Positions 8,082 to 16,144 of a stretch of 64,000 nucleotides of DNA are shown here, piece after piece. The stretch comes from Clostridiales bacterium. GTDB taxonomy: Bacteria > Bacillota > Clostridia > Oscillospirales > Oscillospiraceae. Both the position numbers and the translations under genes were made by a program. Location: contig SFEX01000006.1 in the NCBI GenBank assembly GCA_004557075.1, forward strand, positions 1-64,000. The letters are read 5' to 3'. How positions within the stretch are numbered: position 1 is the stretch's first letter; each line of letters opens with the position of its first letter. The notes under the pieces were generated by a model. That model was not told where the DNA came from, ran no database searches, and was given only the letters and a program-made list of their open reading frames with translations.

Positions 8082-9454
8082 GTAAGCTGTGGCCGGTCAC
8101 GGTTCGCCTTGCGACCGTTCTCGACTACGCTTCCAACCCAGAGAAAACCACAAAGTCAAAGTCCAAGTACAGCAACGCCGATTATCAAGCGCTTCGTGAT
8201 GTTGTTAACTATGTAAAAAACGGAGAGAAAACCGAGCAGGAATTATTCTGTGAGGGAATCAACTGCACTCCGGCGATTGCCCGTGAGCAGTTTGTCACTG
8301 TTAAGGAACAGTTCGATAAGACAGACGGTATCCAAGCCTATCACGGCTATCTTAGCTTTAAGGAAACCGACATCACACCGGAGCTTGCCCAGCATATCGG
8401 AATGGAGTTCGCAAATTCCGTTTGGGGGAAGAAATATCAGGTGCTGGTGACAACCCATCTGAATACAGAGCATCTGCACTGTCACTTTGTCATCAACTCT
8501 GTTTCCTTTGTCGATGGGAAGCGGTGCCGGGATACCTCGTGGTTTAAGTTCTATAAGGAAGCTGACCGCATCTGCGAAAAGTACGGTATCAGCACGCTCA
8601 AGGAGCCGGAGCGTTATCCCGACGCAAAGTACCTGACTCAAAAGGACAAAGCCGGTATGCCCACACGCTATAACCTCGCCCGTGCCGCCTTGGATGAAGC
8701 CATTGCAATGAGCCACAACCTCAGACAGCTTGAATACCATCTTTCTGAGATGGGCTACACCCTTTGTTCCAATCCCAAGCGGAAGTATTGGACAATTAGG
8801 GGCAAGGGCGATGAACGCCCGATCCGATTGCACAGGCTCGGTGAGGAATACACCAAGGAGCGTATCACCCAGCGGCTCATAGAAAACCGTGACAACATTG
8901 ACTTCGAGCCATTTCAGCCGAAAACCTACCGACCGAAACAATACCGGCTCAGAACACGGAGCGACAGAATTGGAAAGGTCGGCAGTCTGTATGGGCTGTA
9001 TCTCTACTACTGCTACCGGCTCGGCTATTTGCCGAAGTACAAGGCAGGACAACAGAATCACGCACGAGTCCACTATCTTTTCAAAGAAGATCTGATGAAG
9101 ATAGATGAACTCACCAAACAAGTCACGCTGCTCGGCAAGCACCACATCGGTACAGACGAGCAGCTTTTTTCATATCAACACTCGGTCGAGGAGCAAATCA
9201 AGACCATAACTGCCGACAGAACGCACCTTCGAAATGAAATACGAAAAGTGAACATCACAGATGCAGAGCTCTCACAGGCAAAGGCAAGTATCTCGCTTCT
9301 TACCGAGAAGTTGAAAGAACTCCGCAAGGAGGTCAAGCTCTGTCAGGACATCGCCACCCGGTCAAAAGTCATCGAGGAAAAGGTGGATGCTGTCCGAGCA
9401 GAGGAAGAAAAATCAAAACGAAAGGAGAACCGCAACTATGAACAACGGCGGTGA
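8072..9454 (+). CDS. MobA/VirD2-type relaxase (MOBP-like)
   Basis: The 460 residues start MAVSKLWPVTVRLATVLDYA and carry the relaxase metal-binding His cluster THLNTEHLHCHFVINSVSF (about residues 126-144), the His triad that coordinates the metal for oriT nicking. The N-terminal part holds the candidate Tyr nucleophile (Y12 or the nearby NADYQAL segment). The last 130 residues are coiled-coil-rich. The length is normal and no lesion is seen. It overlaps restored MobC by 10 bases and pcfB by 17, as in Tn1549-like conjugative elements. It is the most intact part of the element remnant. Confidence 0.85.
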   Translation: MAVSKLWPVTVRLATVLDYASNPEKTTKSKSKYSNADYQALRDVVNYVKNGEKTEQELFCEGINCTPAIAREQFVTVKEQFDKTDGIQAYHGYLSFKETDITPELAQHIGMEFANSVWGKKYQVLVTTHLNTEHLHCHFVINSVSFVDGKRCRDTSWFKFYKEADRICEKYGISTLKEPERYPDAKYLTQKDKAGMPTRYNLARAALDEAIAMSHNLRQLEYHLSEMGYTLCSNPKRKYWTIRGKGDERPIRLHRLGEEYTKERITQRLIENRDNIDFEPFQPKTYRPKQYRLRTRSDRIGKVGSLYGLYLYYCYRLGYLPKYKAGQQNHARVHYLFKEDLMKIDELTKQVTLLGKHHIGTDEQLFSYQHSVEEQIKTITADRTHLRNEIRKVNITDAELSQAKASISLLTEKLKELRKEVKLCQDIATRSKVIEEKVDAVRAEEEKSKRKENRNYEQRR

Positions 9455-9824
9455 TGCGGCTGAGCAGGTCGTCAGGCTCTCGCTTGAAGGCTTTGAAGTT
9501 GCCGCAAAACTTACAGGCTCGGCGGCAAAGAATGTCGCCCTGCTTCTCGTGTCCGTGCTGAAGCAGGAACAGCAGACCAAAGGCAAGGCACGGCTCACCA
9601 ATATGATCAAGTCCGGCAAGGAATTGAAGGTGTTTTCTATCCCGAACAAGGACTTGGCACAGTTTACCAAACAGGCAAAGCGATATGGCGTTCTCTACTG
9701 TGTCCTGAGAGACAAGAGCGCCAAGGGAGATGCCCATCGGTATGCTGGTCGTCCTCGACTCTATCCTGAACCGTATTACGCAGAACCGAGCCAAGGGCAA
9801 GAACACCTTCATCTTCATCGATGA
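9438..9824 (+). pseudogene. PcfB/DUF3801-like conjugation protein, 3' end lost
   Basis: The frame from ATG 9438 gives MNNGGDAAEQVVRLSLEGFE with FSIPNKDLAQFTKQAKRYG and LYCVLRDKSAKGD, characteristic of PcfB/DUF3801 proteins that link relaxase to the coupling protein. Family features end near 9720. After that the frame reads HRYAGRPRLYPEPYY, which is VirB4 coding sequence in the wrong frame. The true C-terminal part is missing. The join marks an internal deletion that removed the coupling protein (VirD4/TcpA) and following genes. Confidence 0.75.
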
Positions 9825-10194
9825 AATCTACCTTCTGTTCCAGCACGAGTACAGTGCAAACTTCCTGTTCACCCTTTGGAAGCGTGTGCGAAAGTACGGC
9901 GCTTATGCCACGGGCATCACGCAGAATGTGGACGACCTGCTTCAATCCCACACGGCAAGAACGATGCTGGCAAACTCCGAGTTTATTGTGATGCTCAATC
10001 AGGCATCTACGGACAGATTGGAGCTTGCGAAACTGCTGAACATCTCGGACACCCAGCTCTCCTATATTACCAATGTGGACGCAGGACACGGACTGATCAA
10101 GGTCGGTTCCAGCCTTGTTCCGTTTGCCAATAAATTCCCCAAGAATACGAAGCTCTATAAGCTGATGACCACCAAGCCGGGCGAGAGTGCTTAA
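9730..10194 (+). pseudogene. VirB4/TraE-like conjugation ATPase, C-terminal fragment
   Basis: The 154 residues correspond to the C-terminal end of the T4SS ATPase. Visible are the Walker B strand FIFIDEIYLLF, WKRVRKYGAYATGITQNVDD and the end VPFANKFPKNTKLYKLMTTK. The Walker A and the N-terminal several hundred residues are absent. The fragment begins where the PcfB-like gene breaks off, in a different frame, so there is no productive fusion. It cannot be a working transfer ATPase. Confidence 0.85.
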
Positions 10195-10226
10195 CCATCG
10201 CCCTTGTTGCAAAGAAAGGAAAATCA

Positions 10227-11075
10227 ATGAAAAAGAAAATCTGTATGATTCTTGTTGCGGTGTTTGTAGCCGTCCTCGGCACAAGCACCTATTTTATTAT
10301 CGATCACTACAAAGAGGCGAACAAGCAAGCCGAGCTTTATGGCGAGCTGGCTAACCTTGTGAATGCTACGGTACAGACGGATGCTGCAACGGAACCGACG
10401 GAACAGATTCCGTACTCCGAGGAAAAGACACTTCTGCCGGAGCTTGCAGAGCTTTATCAGCAGAACGGTGATTTGGTGGGTTGGATCAGCATTGCAGATA
10501 CCAATATCAATTATCCTGTGATGCAGTCGGTGAATGAGCCGAACTTCTATCTAAAGCACGGCTTTGACAAGGAATACTCCGACTATGGCTGTCCCTATGT
10601 GCAGGAGGATTGCGATGTGCAGAAGCCTTCCGACAATCTTGTAATCTACGGACACCATATGTCCAATAGCTCGATGTTTGCTCACCTTGAAAAATTCAAA
10701 AGTAAAGACTTTTGGAGTGAGCATCGGATGATCACCTTCAACACACTGACGGATAAGCAGGAGTATGAGATCGTTGCCGTTTTCCGCACGGTGGTCTACA
10801 CCGACAGCCCCGAAGCATTCAAATTCTATCGATTTGTAGATGCGGAAAACGCCGAGGAGTTCAACAGCTTCGTTGCCAAGTGCAAGGAGCTATCCTTTTA
10901 CGATACCGGCGTGACCGCCGAATACGGCGATAAGCTCATTACGCTGTCTACCTGTGAGTACAGCCGCAACAACAGCCGCCTTGTGGTTGTGGCGAAGCGC
11001 ATAACGGAGGACGGTGGTGCGGATGTTACCAAGACTCACGCCGAAGCAACGGCAGAGAGCGAATGCCCTAATTAA
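10227..11075 (+). CDS. srtB: Class B sortase
   Basis: This 282-residue protein has an N-terminal signal-anchor (KKKICMILVAVFVAVLGTS) and a sortase B domain. The catalytic His lies in VIYGHHMSN (about 145), Cys in LITLSTCEYS (TLSTC, about 235) and Arg in NNSRLVVVAKR. GAAAGGAAAATCA precedes the start. Sortases of this type in Clostridia conjugative elements anchor SpaA-like surface proteins, consistent with the SpaA-like scrap at bases 1-116. The gene appears intact; the C-terminal 20 residues overlap the next gene. Confidence 0.85.
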   Translation: MKKKICMILVAVFVAVLGTSTYFIIDHYKEANKQAELYGELANLVNATVQTDAATEPTEQIPYSEEKTLLPELAELYQQNGDLVGWISIADTNINYPVMQSVNEPNFYLKHGFDKEYSDYGCPYVQEDCDVQKPSDNLVIYGHHMSNSSMFAHLEKFKSKDFWSEHRMITFNTLTDKQEYEIVAVFRTVVYTDSPEAFKFYRFVDAENAEEFNSFVAKCKELSFYDTGVTAEYGDKLITLSTCEYSRNNSRLVVVAKRITEDGGADVTKTHAEATAESECPN

Positions 11076-11385
11076 GCACCTTTGTGCCAATTATGACAAC
11101 GGCAACTGCCTTGCATTGGACGACGGAGAACCCTGCGTCTGTGTGCAGAGCATTTCCTATTCGCTGCTCTGCAAGTATTTCCGCAATGCGGTTTTACCGG
11201 CAGAACCCTTGTTAGAAGCGGCGATTCTTGGTACACGCTTTGAAAAATGCGTATCCTGCGGTGCGCCGATTATCAAGAAGGGCAATCGAAAGAAATACTG
11301 TGAGAAGTGCGCTCAAAGAGCTTACAGAGCACAGCAGGCAGAGTACGCAAGAAGAAAACGGGCAGAGTCGAAAAATAGGAGATGA
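11023..11385 (+). CDS. Cysteine-rich VLP-type protein of conjugative elements
   Basis: The 120-residue product starts MLPRLTPKQRQRANALIKHL and is Cys-rich: CANYDNGNC, CVCVQSIS, then CVSCGAPIIKKGNRKKYC and CEKC, which looks like a zinc ribbon, ending in a basic tail. It matches the small Cys-rich proteins found beside sortase in Tn1549-like elements; function is unknown. ATG 11023 was preferred; upstream in-frame GTGs at 11014 and 11017 are possible. It overlaps the sortase gene by 53 bases. Confidence 0.7.
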   Translation: MLPRLTPKQRQRANALIKHLCANYDNGNCLALDDGEPCVCVQSISYSLLCKYFRNAVLPAEPLLEAAILGTRFEKCVSCGAPIIKKGNRKKYCEKCAQRAYRAQQAEYARRKRAESKNRR

Positions 11386-11388
11386 AAA

Positions 11389-11462
11389 AGCCAGTAATAT
11401 CAAGGCTTTTTAGCTCCCACACTTTGAGGGGTAAGGTGTTTATACCTTTACCCCTCGTTTTA
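11389..11462 (+). terminator. Two hairpins after the Cys-rich gene
   Basis: AAAAAGCC...GGCTTTTT (11389-11412) and AGGGGTAAGG...CCTTTACCCCT followed by CGTTTT (11426-11462) form successive hairpins. They separate the sortase/Cys-rich pair from the next fragment. Confidence 0.6.
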
Positions 11463-11502
11463 ATTTAGGGGCGTTTTGGTGCGCCCCGGAAAGGAGGGTT
11501 CA

Positions 11503-11775
11503 ATGGCTGATATTAAAACGAGAGATGTCGTAAAAGGCACAATCAAGAAGATCGACAAGGCGGCAATCGCCGCCGACCGTATGCGATCCGCTTATGTGCA
11601 AACAAAGGAAAGAGCAGAACACGCAACTCATCCTGATGAGCATAATGCTGAGGAATACGCTTCTGACCGTGTGGAAGGCGGCGTTGACCGTATCACACAC
11701 GAAGCAACGCACCAGTTTGATAAGCAGGGGCGCAAGGGGTTGGAAGAAACCAAGCGAAATGCTACACATCGGTAA
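11503..11775 (+). pseudogene. N-terminal fragment of a conjugative-element protein
   Basis: The 90 residues begin MADIKTRDVVKGTIKKIDKA and include EEYASDRVEGGVDR and HQFDKQGRKGLEETK. This start is familiar from long, Lys/Ala-rich proteins in Clostridia conjugative elements, which continue for several hundred residues. Here it stops at TAA 11773-11775, at a join with recombinase sequence. GGAAAGGAGGG gives a strong ribosome site. Function of the full protein is not known. Confidence 0.55.
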
Positions 11776-11798
11776 ACCGGGGGAGCGTCGCCAAACGC

Positions 11799-12479
11799 TT
11801 GAACAAAGGCATCTCCATTGAGCATTCGTGTGAATCACCCTATATTCAGGGGTGGAAGCTGGAAATGATGGCGGAACAAGTCTTTGACCGGTACATTGAA
11901 AACGCAGACAAAGTAATGGACTTGTCCTATGCGATGCTCGAAAAGCACATTGCGGATCAGGAGGAATTGCCGGACAATACAGATGTTATCCGTCGCAAGC
12001 AAGGCGAAATCGAGAAGCTGATGAATAAGCGGACAAACCTGATCGAGATGAGAGCCGAGGGTGACATTGATAAAGAAATGTTTCGCTCAAAGAAGCAGGA
12101 GATCGAGGATCGTGTTGCAAAGCTCACGGAAGAAATCAAAGGCTTGCAGCCTGAGAAGGAGCAGATAAACAACGAGGACTATTCCGTCAAGCTCTTGGAA
12201 CTGCGAGAGCGTTTGAAGGAGTACACCGGATTTGATTACTCGGTTATCCCAGAAAGCATTGTGGAGGCATTTATTGAGCGCATTTGGGTGTCAAAGGATG
12301 AGTTCCGTTGGTATCTGAGAACCGGAAACAATGCAGATGGCGAATTTGACCCTGATGACCACATCAAAATCGGCGCCTTTACGCTGACGATCGACGATGC
12401 AAAGAAGTATATCTACAGCTTTTCGACCCGCAGGAGAGTCTACAAGTGGGCGGACTTGAATGTGAGCGTGTGGATATGA
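11799..12479 (+). pseudogene. Large serine recombinase, C-terminal fragment
   Basis: About 226 residues with CESPYIQGWKLEMM, a long coiled coil (residues 50-130, e.g. KLTEEIKGLQPEKEQ), and a C-terminal stretch (SIVEAFIERIWVSKDEFRW) typical of the end of TndX/CcrB-like serine recombinases. The N-terminal resolvase domain with the catalytic Ser, and most of the zinc ribbon, are missing. The frame is open back to about 11760 without an ATG; the TTG at 11799 is only nominal. An intact copy would have integrated and excised the element; this one cannot. Confidence 0.8.
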
Positions 12480-12566
12480 AATGATTGGCGCTATGTACCG
12501 ATGGCAGCACAGGCAGCTATCAAGGATAACTAAGACATTCTTGATAAGAAAGATAAACAAAATTAG

Positions 12567-12600
12567 AGACCTTGCAGAAAAATTCTGTAAGGTCTTTTTT
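12567..12600 (+). terminator. Terminator after the recombinase fragment
   Basis: AGACCTTGCAGAA and TTCTGTAAGGTCT form a stem followed by TTTTTT. It marks the probable right end of the conjugative-element remnant. Confidence 0.8.
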
Positions 12601-12610
12601 ACTGAACAAG

Positions 12611-12649
12611 TAATAATCTATATCCGTGCTATACGGATATAGATTATTA
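12611..12649. promoter_or_regulatory. Perfect 17-bp inverted repeat before an XRE regulator
   Basis: TAATAATCTATATCCGT (12611-12627) and its exact complement (12633-12649) flank a 5-base loop and run into a TATAAT-like box (about 12648-12653). There is no T-run. It fits an operator for the XRE protein at 12713. Confidence 0.55.
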
Positions 12650-12712
12650 TAATATGTTCACGTCGTAGATACAATATATTCAGCAGAGAATCTAAAGTAA
12701 AAGAGGTGCAAT

Positions 12713-13075
12713 ATGGAACTCGATTATAAGGCGATTGGGAAAAGAATTAAAATTGCAAGAATAAAAGCAGACTTGACTCAAGAGAAGCTTTCAGAAATTG
12801 TCGGCGTTTCTCCTACACATTTGAGCAATATTGAGACAGGAACGACCCGTGTCAGCTTAAATGCCATAGTCAATATCGCAAACGCTTTGAAGGTTACAAG
12901 CGATGATCTGCTCTGCGACAATATAATTAAGGCCAAGGTTCAGTTTGAACAGGATATTGCACTCGTATTGGATGACTGCGATGAATACGAAATTCGTGTT
13001 ATTCGTGATGTGGCGGAGGCAACGAAAGAAACGCTGCGACGAGACGCATATCTTCGTAAGCAAACCGATCGATAA
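12713..13075 (+). CDS. XRE-family regulator
   Basis: The 120-residue protein has an N-terminal HTH (residues 8-65): IGKRIKIARIKADLTQEKLS followed by VGVSPTHLSNIETG, the classic recognition-helix region. An acidic, helical C-terminal half (QDIALVLDDCDEYEIRVIRD) may serve dimerisation. GAGGTGCAAT lies before ATG 12713. The perfect palindrome 60 bases upstream is a likely binding site. It could belong to the element remnant or be a chromosomal orphan. Confidence 0.8.
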   Translation: MELDYKAIGKRIKIARIKADLTQEKLSEIVGVSPTHLSNIETGTTRVSLNAIVNIANALKVTSDDLLCDNIIKAKVQFEQDIALVLDDCDEYEIRVIRDVAEATKETLRRDAYLRKQTDR

Positions 13076-13091
13076 AATGATATGATATAAA

Positions 13092-13120
13092 AAGATGCCG
13101 CCCCAAACGGGCGGCATCTT
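13092..13120 (+). terminator. Terminator between convergent XRE genes
   Basis: AAGATGCCGCCC and GGGCGGCATCTT form a strong hairpin with A/T flanks and probably serve both converging genes. Confidence 0.75.
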
Positions 13121-13128
13121 GTCGTATA

Positions 13129-13461
13129 TTACTGATTCTTGTATGCATCTAACTCAACAAGCATTTTGTAGAGATGCTCCTGCTCTGATTTGCTTTTTGA
13201 TGCTATAAACTCGTAGCACTTTAAAGGAATACTCTCATCGGTATCTTCACCGAGTTTTTCAAAAAGCTTTGACAGGGGAACATTCATTGCAGAGGAAATT
13301 TTCTCAATGCTCTCAAGCGTTGCATTCTTTTCCCCGCGTTCAACTTGTCCAATGTAAGTAGGATGGCATCCGGACATTTCAGCAAGCTTTTCCTGACTTA
13401 AACCTTTTTCGGTTCTATAATTACGGATACGCTGCCCGATAATTTTAGCAATTTCACTCAT
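13129..13461 (-). CDS. XRE-family regulator
   Basis: The 110-residue protein starts MSEIAKIIGQRIRNYRTEKG and has an HTH at residues 8-62 (LSQEKLAEMSGCHPTYIGQV, ERGEKNATLESIEK). The short C-terminal part is acidic and helical. GGAGGCTGGTTG lies upstream of the start. It converges on the other XRE gene but is not closely similar in the C-terminal half. No dedicated partner gene is visible. Confidence 0.8.
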   Translation of the reverse strand: MSEIAKIIGQRIRNYRTEKGLSQEKLAEMSGCHPTYIGQVERGEKNATLESIEKISSAMNVPLSKLFEKLGEDTDESIPLKCYEFIASKSKSEQEHLYKMLVELDAYKNQ

Positions 13462-13545
13462 TCAACCAGCCTCCAATGCAATTTCAGAAAAAACGTGGCG
13501 TTTTGTGAATCTTACAAAATGCTCGCAGGACTTTTTGACACACTG

Positions 13546-13582
13546 AAAGGACTTTACCGTTATTAGCGGTAAAGTCCTTTTG
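13546..13582. terminator. Bidirectional terminator
   Basis: AAAGGACTTTACCG and CGGTAAAGTCCTTT form a 14-bp stem with T-runs usable on both strands. It separates the XRE gene from the YhgE-type gene; on the minus strand it ends the YhgE operon. Confidence 0.8.
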
Positions 13583-13608
13583 CTTATGTTTAAATGTAGT
13601 ATTCTGCA

Positions 13609-15633
13609 TCAGCCGCCGTGCATCATGCCGGTCTGTTCCTTGCTGGTAGTAAACTTCCTGAGCGCGGGCTTATAAAGATTATGCAGCAGTATGAACAGAG
13701 GAATGAGGACGATTGTAATGAGCAGCATTATTAGAATATTCTTGAGATATACATGACCGTAGCTGCCCGCTATCGTCTCGCGCATTGCCGTCATTGCAAA
13801 CTTGAACGGCATGACGTTATACATCACCTGGAACACCTTGGGGAGCATCTGGATAGGATATGTACCGCCGGCACCCGCGACCTGAATGACCAGAACGATG
13901 ATCGCGACTGCTTCGCCGGTATTACCGAATGAGAACAGCAGGCCGTAGTTTATAACGGTAAACAGCAGACTTGCAACCGCTGCTGCCAGCCAGTACAGGA
14001 ACGGATTGTAGCACTGGATGCCGATATAGAACAGGTTGCCGAGAACTGTAAGCAGAGCGCAAAGCTGACCCACGGCGAAGAAAATGAAGAATCGTCCGAA
14101 GAAAGACTCTGTTGTTGTAAGATTCGGGAGACCGTCTTTCCGCTTGATGTGAGTGTGCAGAAGCGAGACGCTCAGAAGCGCGCAGGCCCAGAGTGAGAGC
14201 ACGGTATAGAACGGAGCCATGCCCGAGCCAAAATTATCGAGCGCGTAAACCCTGACTACCTCAAGGTTCGCGGGGGAGGCGAGGTATTCGACCAGTCCTG
14301 CGACGTCGTCGTTCATGAGCGAGAGAATGTTAGAGAAGCTCTCACTGGAGCGCAGATCGTTGATGTTCGACTGCACGTTCGTTACCATTTGCAGCATTGA
14401 GTTCATTACATCACGAGTGCCATTGATGCTCTGCGTGCAGGAGTTGAGCGCGGTGGTGTACTGCTGCAAGGTGTACGACTGACCGTCGACATCGGATTCG
14501 ATGTTAGCCAGCAGCGAATCCAGATTGTCCAGCGAGGATTGCAGCGTTGTCATGGAATTTATGAGGTTGCTGTCGATATTGGTCTGCTGGAGTATATCGT
14601 CGAAGCGAATGACGCTGTCATGGAGCTGCTTGTTGATGTCGTAGTAGAGGTCATCGAGGATCTCGCCCTCATACTCGGTGATGCCGCCCTCTCCGTAGAT
14701 CGCGTCCCAGTCTATGTACGACTTTCCGGCCTCGGCGGGGTCGCCGTCTACTGCGGAGTCAAGTTTTTCAATGGTGTTTCTCAGCTCCTCGGAGCTGTTT
14801 CTGATCGCGTCGGCGGCGTAGATTATATCCTCCTTGCTTGTCGCAAGGCGATCTTTCATGTCGGCGATGGAGCTGCGGCTGTTGTTGAGCATCGTTACGA
14901 CGTCGGGCAGCAGGTTATTCGTCATCGAGGCGACGTTTGCGGCCGACTGCGTTACCGAAGCCATGGAATCCATTATGGAGACGTAGGTGCGAAGGTCAGA
15001 TTTCACGTTTTCCAGCTCATCGCTGAGACCATCAAGCGTGTTTTCGGAGTTGACACCCATGCCGGAGAACAGGGAGGTGAAGGTCGACAGCTCTTCGACT
15101 ATGGTTGCGACGAAGATACCGTTTATCTCATTCTTGATAAGGCTCTGCGCACGATCCGTGACCCTTGACGCGATAACGTTCATCTTCTGGTTGTCGTAGT
15201 AAAGAATCTCGGGCTGCTCAAATTCGCCGTCGGTAAAGCCGAGCATGCTGCTGCTGAAATCCTCGGGGATGATTATTCCGGCGTAGTAATCACTGCTGTA
15301 AAGCCCGTCCATGACAGCCTGCGAGGATTCGGGGAACTGCCAGTCTATCTGATCGTCGGATTTCAGGCGCTCAATGATAATATTGCCGACATTAAAATTC
15401 ATGCCGAGGAAGGTCGTGCCTGCGTCCTCGGAGGCGACCGCTATCTTCAAATTGCTTGTGGCGTCGGGAGTGTAGGGATTCCAGTTGGAGATGATATTAA
15501 ACCATGCGTACAGACAGGGGACAAGTGCAAGGCAGAACACACATACAACCGCGACAACGCTCCGGCTCAGACGCCTAACGTCCGAACGCGCAACGGATAA
15601 GATATTTGAAGCTGTTACTTTAAAGTTCTTCAT
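13609..15633 (-). CDS. YhgE/Pip-domain membrane protein
   Basis: The start was set at the ATG ending at 15633, with AAAGGAAAG upstream, giving 674 residues (MKNFKVTASNILSVARSDVR). The layout is that of YhgE/Pip (phage infection protein) family members: one N-terminal membrane span (VVAVVCVFCLALVPCLYAWF) before the signature FNIISNWNPY, a long extracytoplasmic helical region (about 200-460), and five C-terminal spans related to ABC-2 permeases. Roles include phage adsorption and type VII secretion accessory (EsaA). No type VII genes are seen here. It is the last gene of a three-gene minus-strand operon. Confidence 0.8.
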   Translation of the reverse strand: MKNFKVTASNILSVARSDVRRLSRSVVAVVCVFCLALVPCLYAWFNIISNWNPYTPDATSNLKIAVASEDAGTTFLGMNFNVGNIIIERLKSDDQIDWQFPESSQAVMDGLYSSDYYAGIIIPEDFSSSMLGFTDGEFEQPEILYYDNQKMNVIASRVTDRAQSLIKNEINGIFVATIVEELSTFTSLFSGMGVNSENTLDGLSDELENVKSDLRTYVSIMDSMASVTQSAANVASMTNNLLPDVVTMLNNSRSSIADMKDRLATSKEDIIYAADAIRNSSEELRNTIEKLDSAVDGDPAEAGKSYIDWDAIYGEGGITEYEGEILDDLYYDINKQLHDSVIRFDDILQQTNIDSNLINSMTTLQSSLDNLDSLLANIESDVDGQSYTLQQYTTALNSCTQSINGTRDVMNSMLQMVTNVQSNINDLRSSESFSNILSLMNDDVAGLVEYLASPANLEVVRVYALDNFGSGMAPFYTVLSLWACALLSVSLLHTHIKRKDGLPNLTTTESFFGRFFIFFAVGQLCALLTVLGNLFYIGIQCYNPFLYWLAAAVASLLFTVINYGLLFSFGNTGEAVAIIVLVIQVAGAGGTYPIQMLPKVFQVMYNVMPFKFAMTAMRETIAGSYGHVYLKNILIMLLITIVLIPLFILLHNLYKPALRKFTTSKEQTGMMHGG

Positions 15634-15677
15634 ATCATAACTCTTTCCTTTGGGAGTTTGTTTCATTGGGATGTGAG

Positions 15678-16118
15678 TCAGTTGTCACCGGCACTTTCAT
15701 CATAGTTATCGTACCTGAAACCGCCCGAGTCCTGCTCCGGTGAGCGCTGCTGAACCGCCTGGCGTATCTCGCCTGCGCGCTGGGTTGCGGGAGCGGCGTC
15801 ATTCGCGGCGGGAGCCGCAATAGCAGCCGATGCCTCAGCGTCGGCAGTGGCACTCTGCGCCTTGGCGACCATTTTTCTCAGCAGATAGTCCTGATACTCA
15901 ACGACAATGAGCACAAACGCTATAATGAACATGGACGCTATCCACAGCACGAGGAAGATGGTTTTTGAGCCTTTTGTCATGAACAGCATGATAAGAATGA
16001 CCGCAGGTATGATAAGCAGGCACCTTAGCGCAGCTTTGGTCCTTTTGACATTCTTTGCGTGCATTTCCTCAAGACCCTGTATGAGATTATTGTATTTGAT
16101 TTCGTATTGAGAATCCAT
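15678..16118 (-). CDS. Small membrane protein between two YhgE genes
   Basis: The start at 16118 follows GAGGAGCG. The 146 residues begin MDSQYEIKYNNLIQGLEEMH, then have two adjacent membrane segments (CLLIIPAVILIMLFM and LVLWIASMFIIAFVLIVV, about 36-80) and an Ala-rich, probably disordered cytoplasmic tail. No family is recognised. Its place between two YhgE/Pip genes suggests it is a subunit or accessory of the same membrane machinery; that is inference only. Confidence 0.7.
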   Translation of the reverse strand: MDSQYEIKYNNLIQGLEEMHAKNVKRTKAALRCLLIIPAVILIMLFMTKGSKTIFLVLWIASMFIIAFVLIVVEYQDYLLRKMVAKAQSATADAEASAAIAAPAANDAAPATQRAGEIRQAVQQRSPEQDSGGFRYDNYDESAGDN

Positions 16119-16144
16119 AACAACGCTCCTCTGTGCCAAAGATT

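Noticed and set aside
14539..15168. Plus-strand 209-codon frame within the YhgE gene
   Set aside because: It is a shadow of the coding strand: the minus frame has a membrane-protein pattern, ribosome site and family features.
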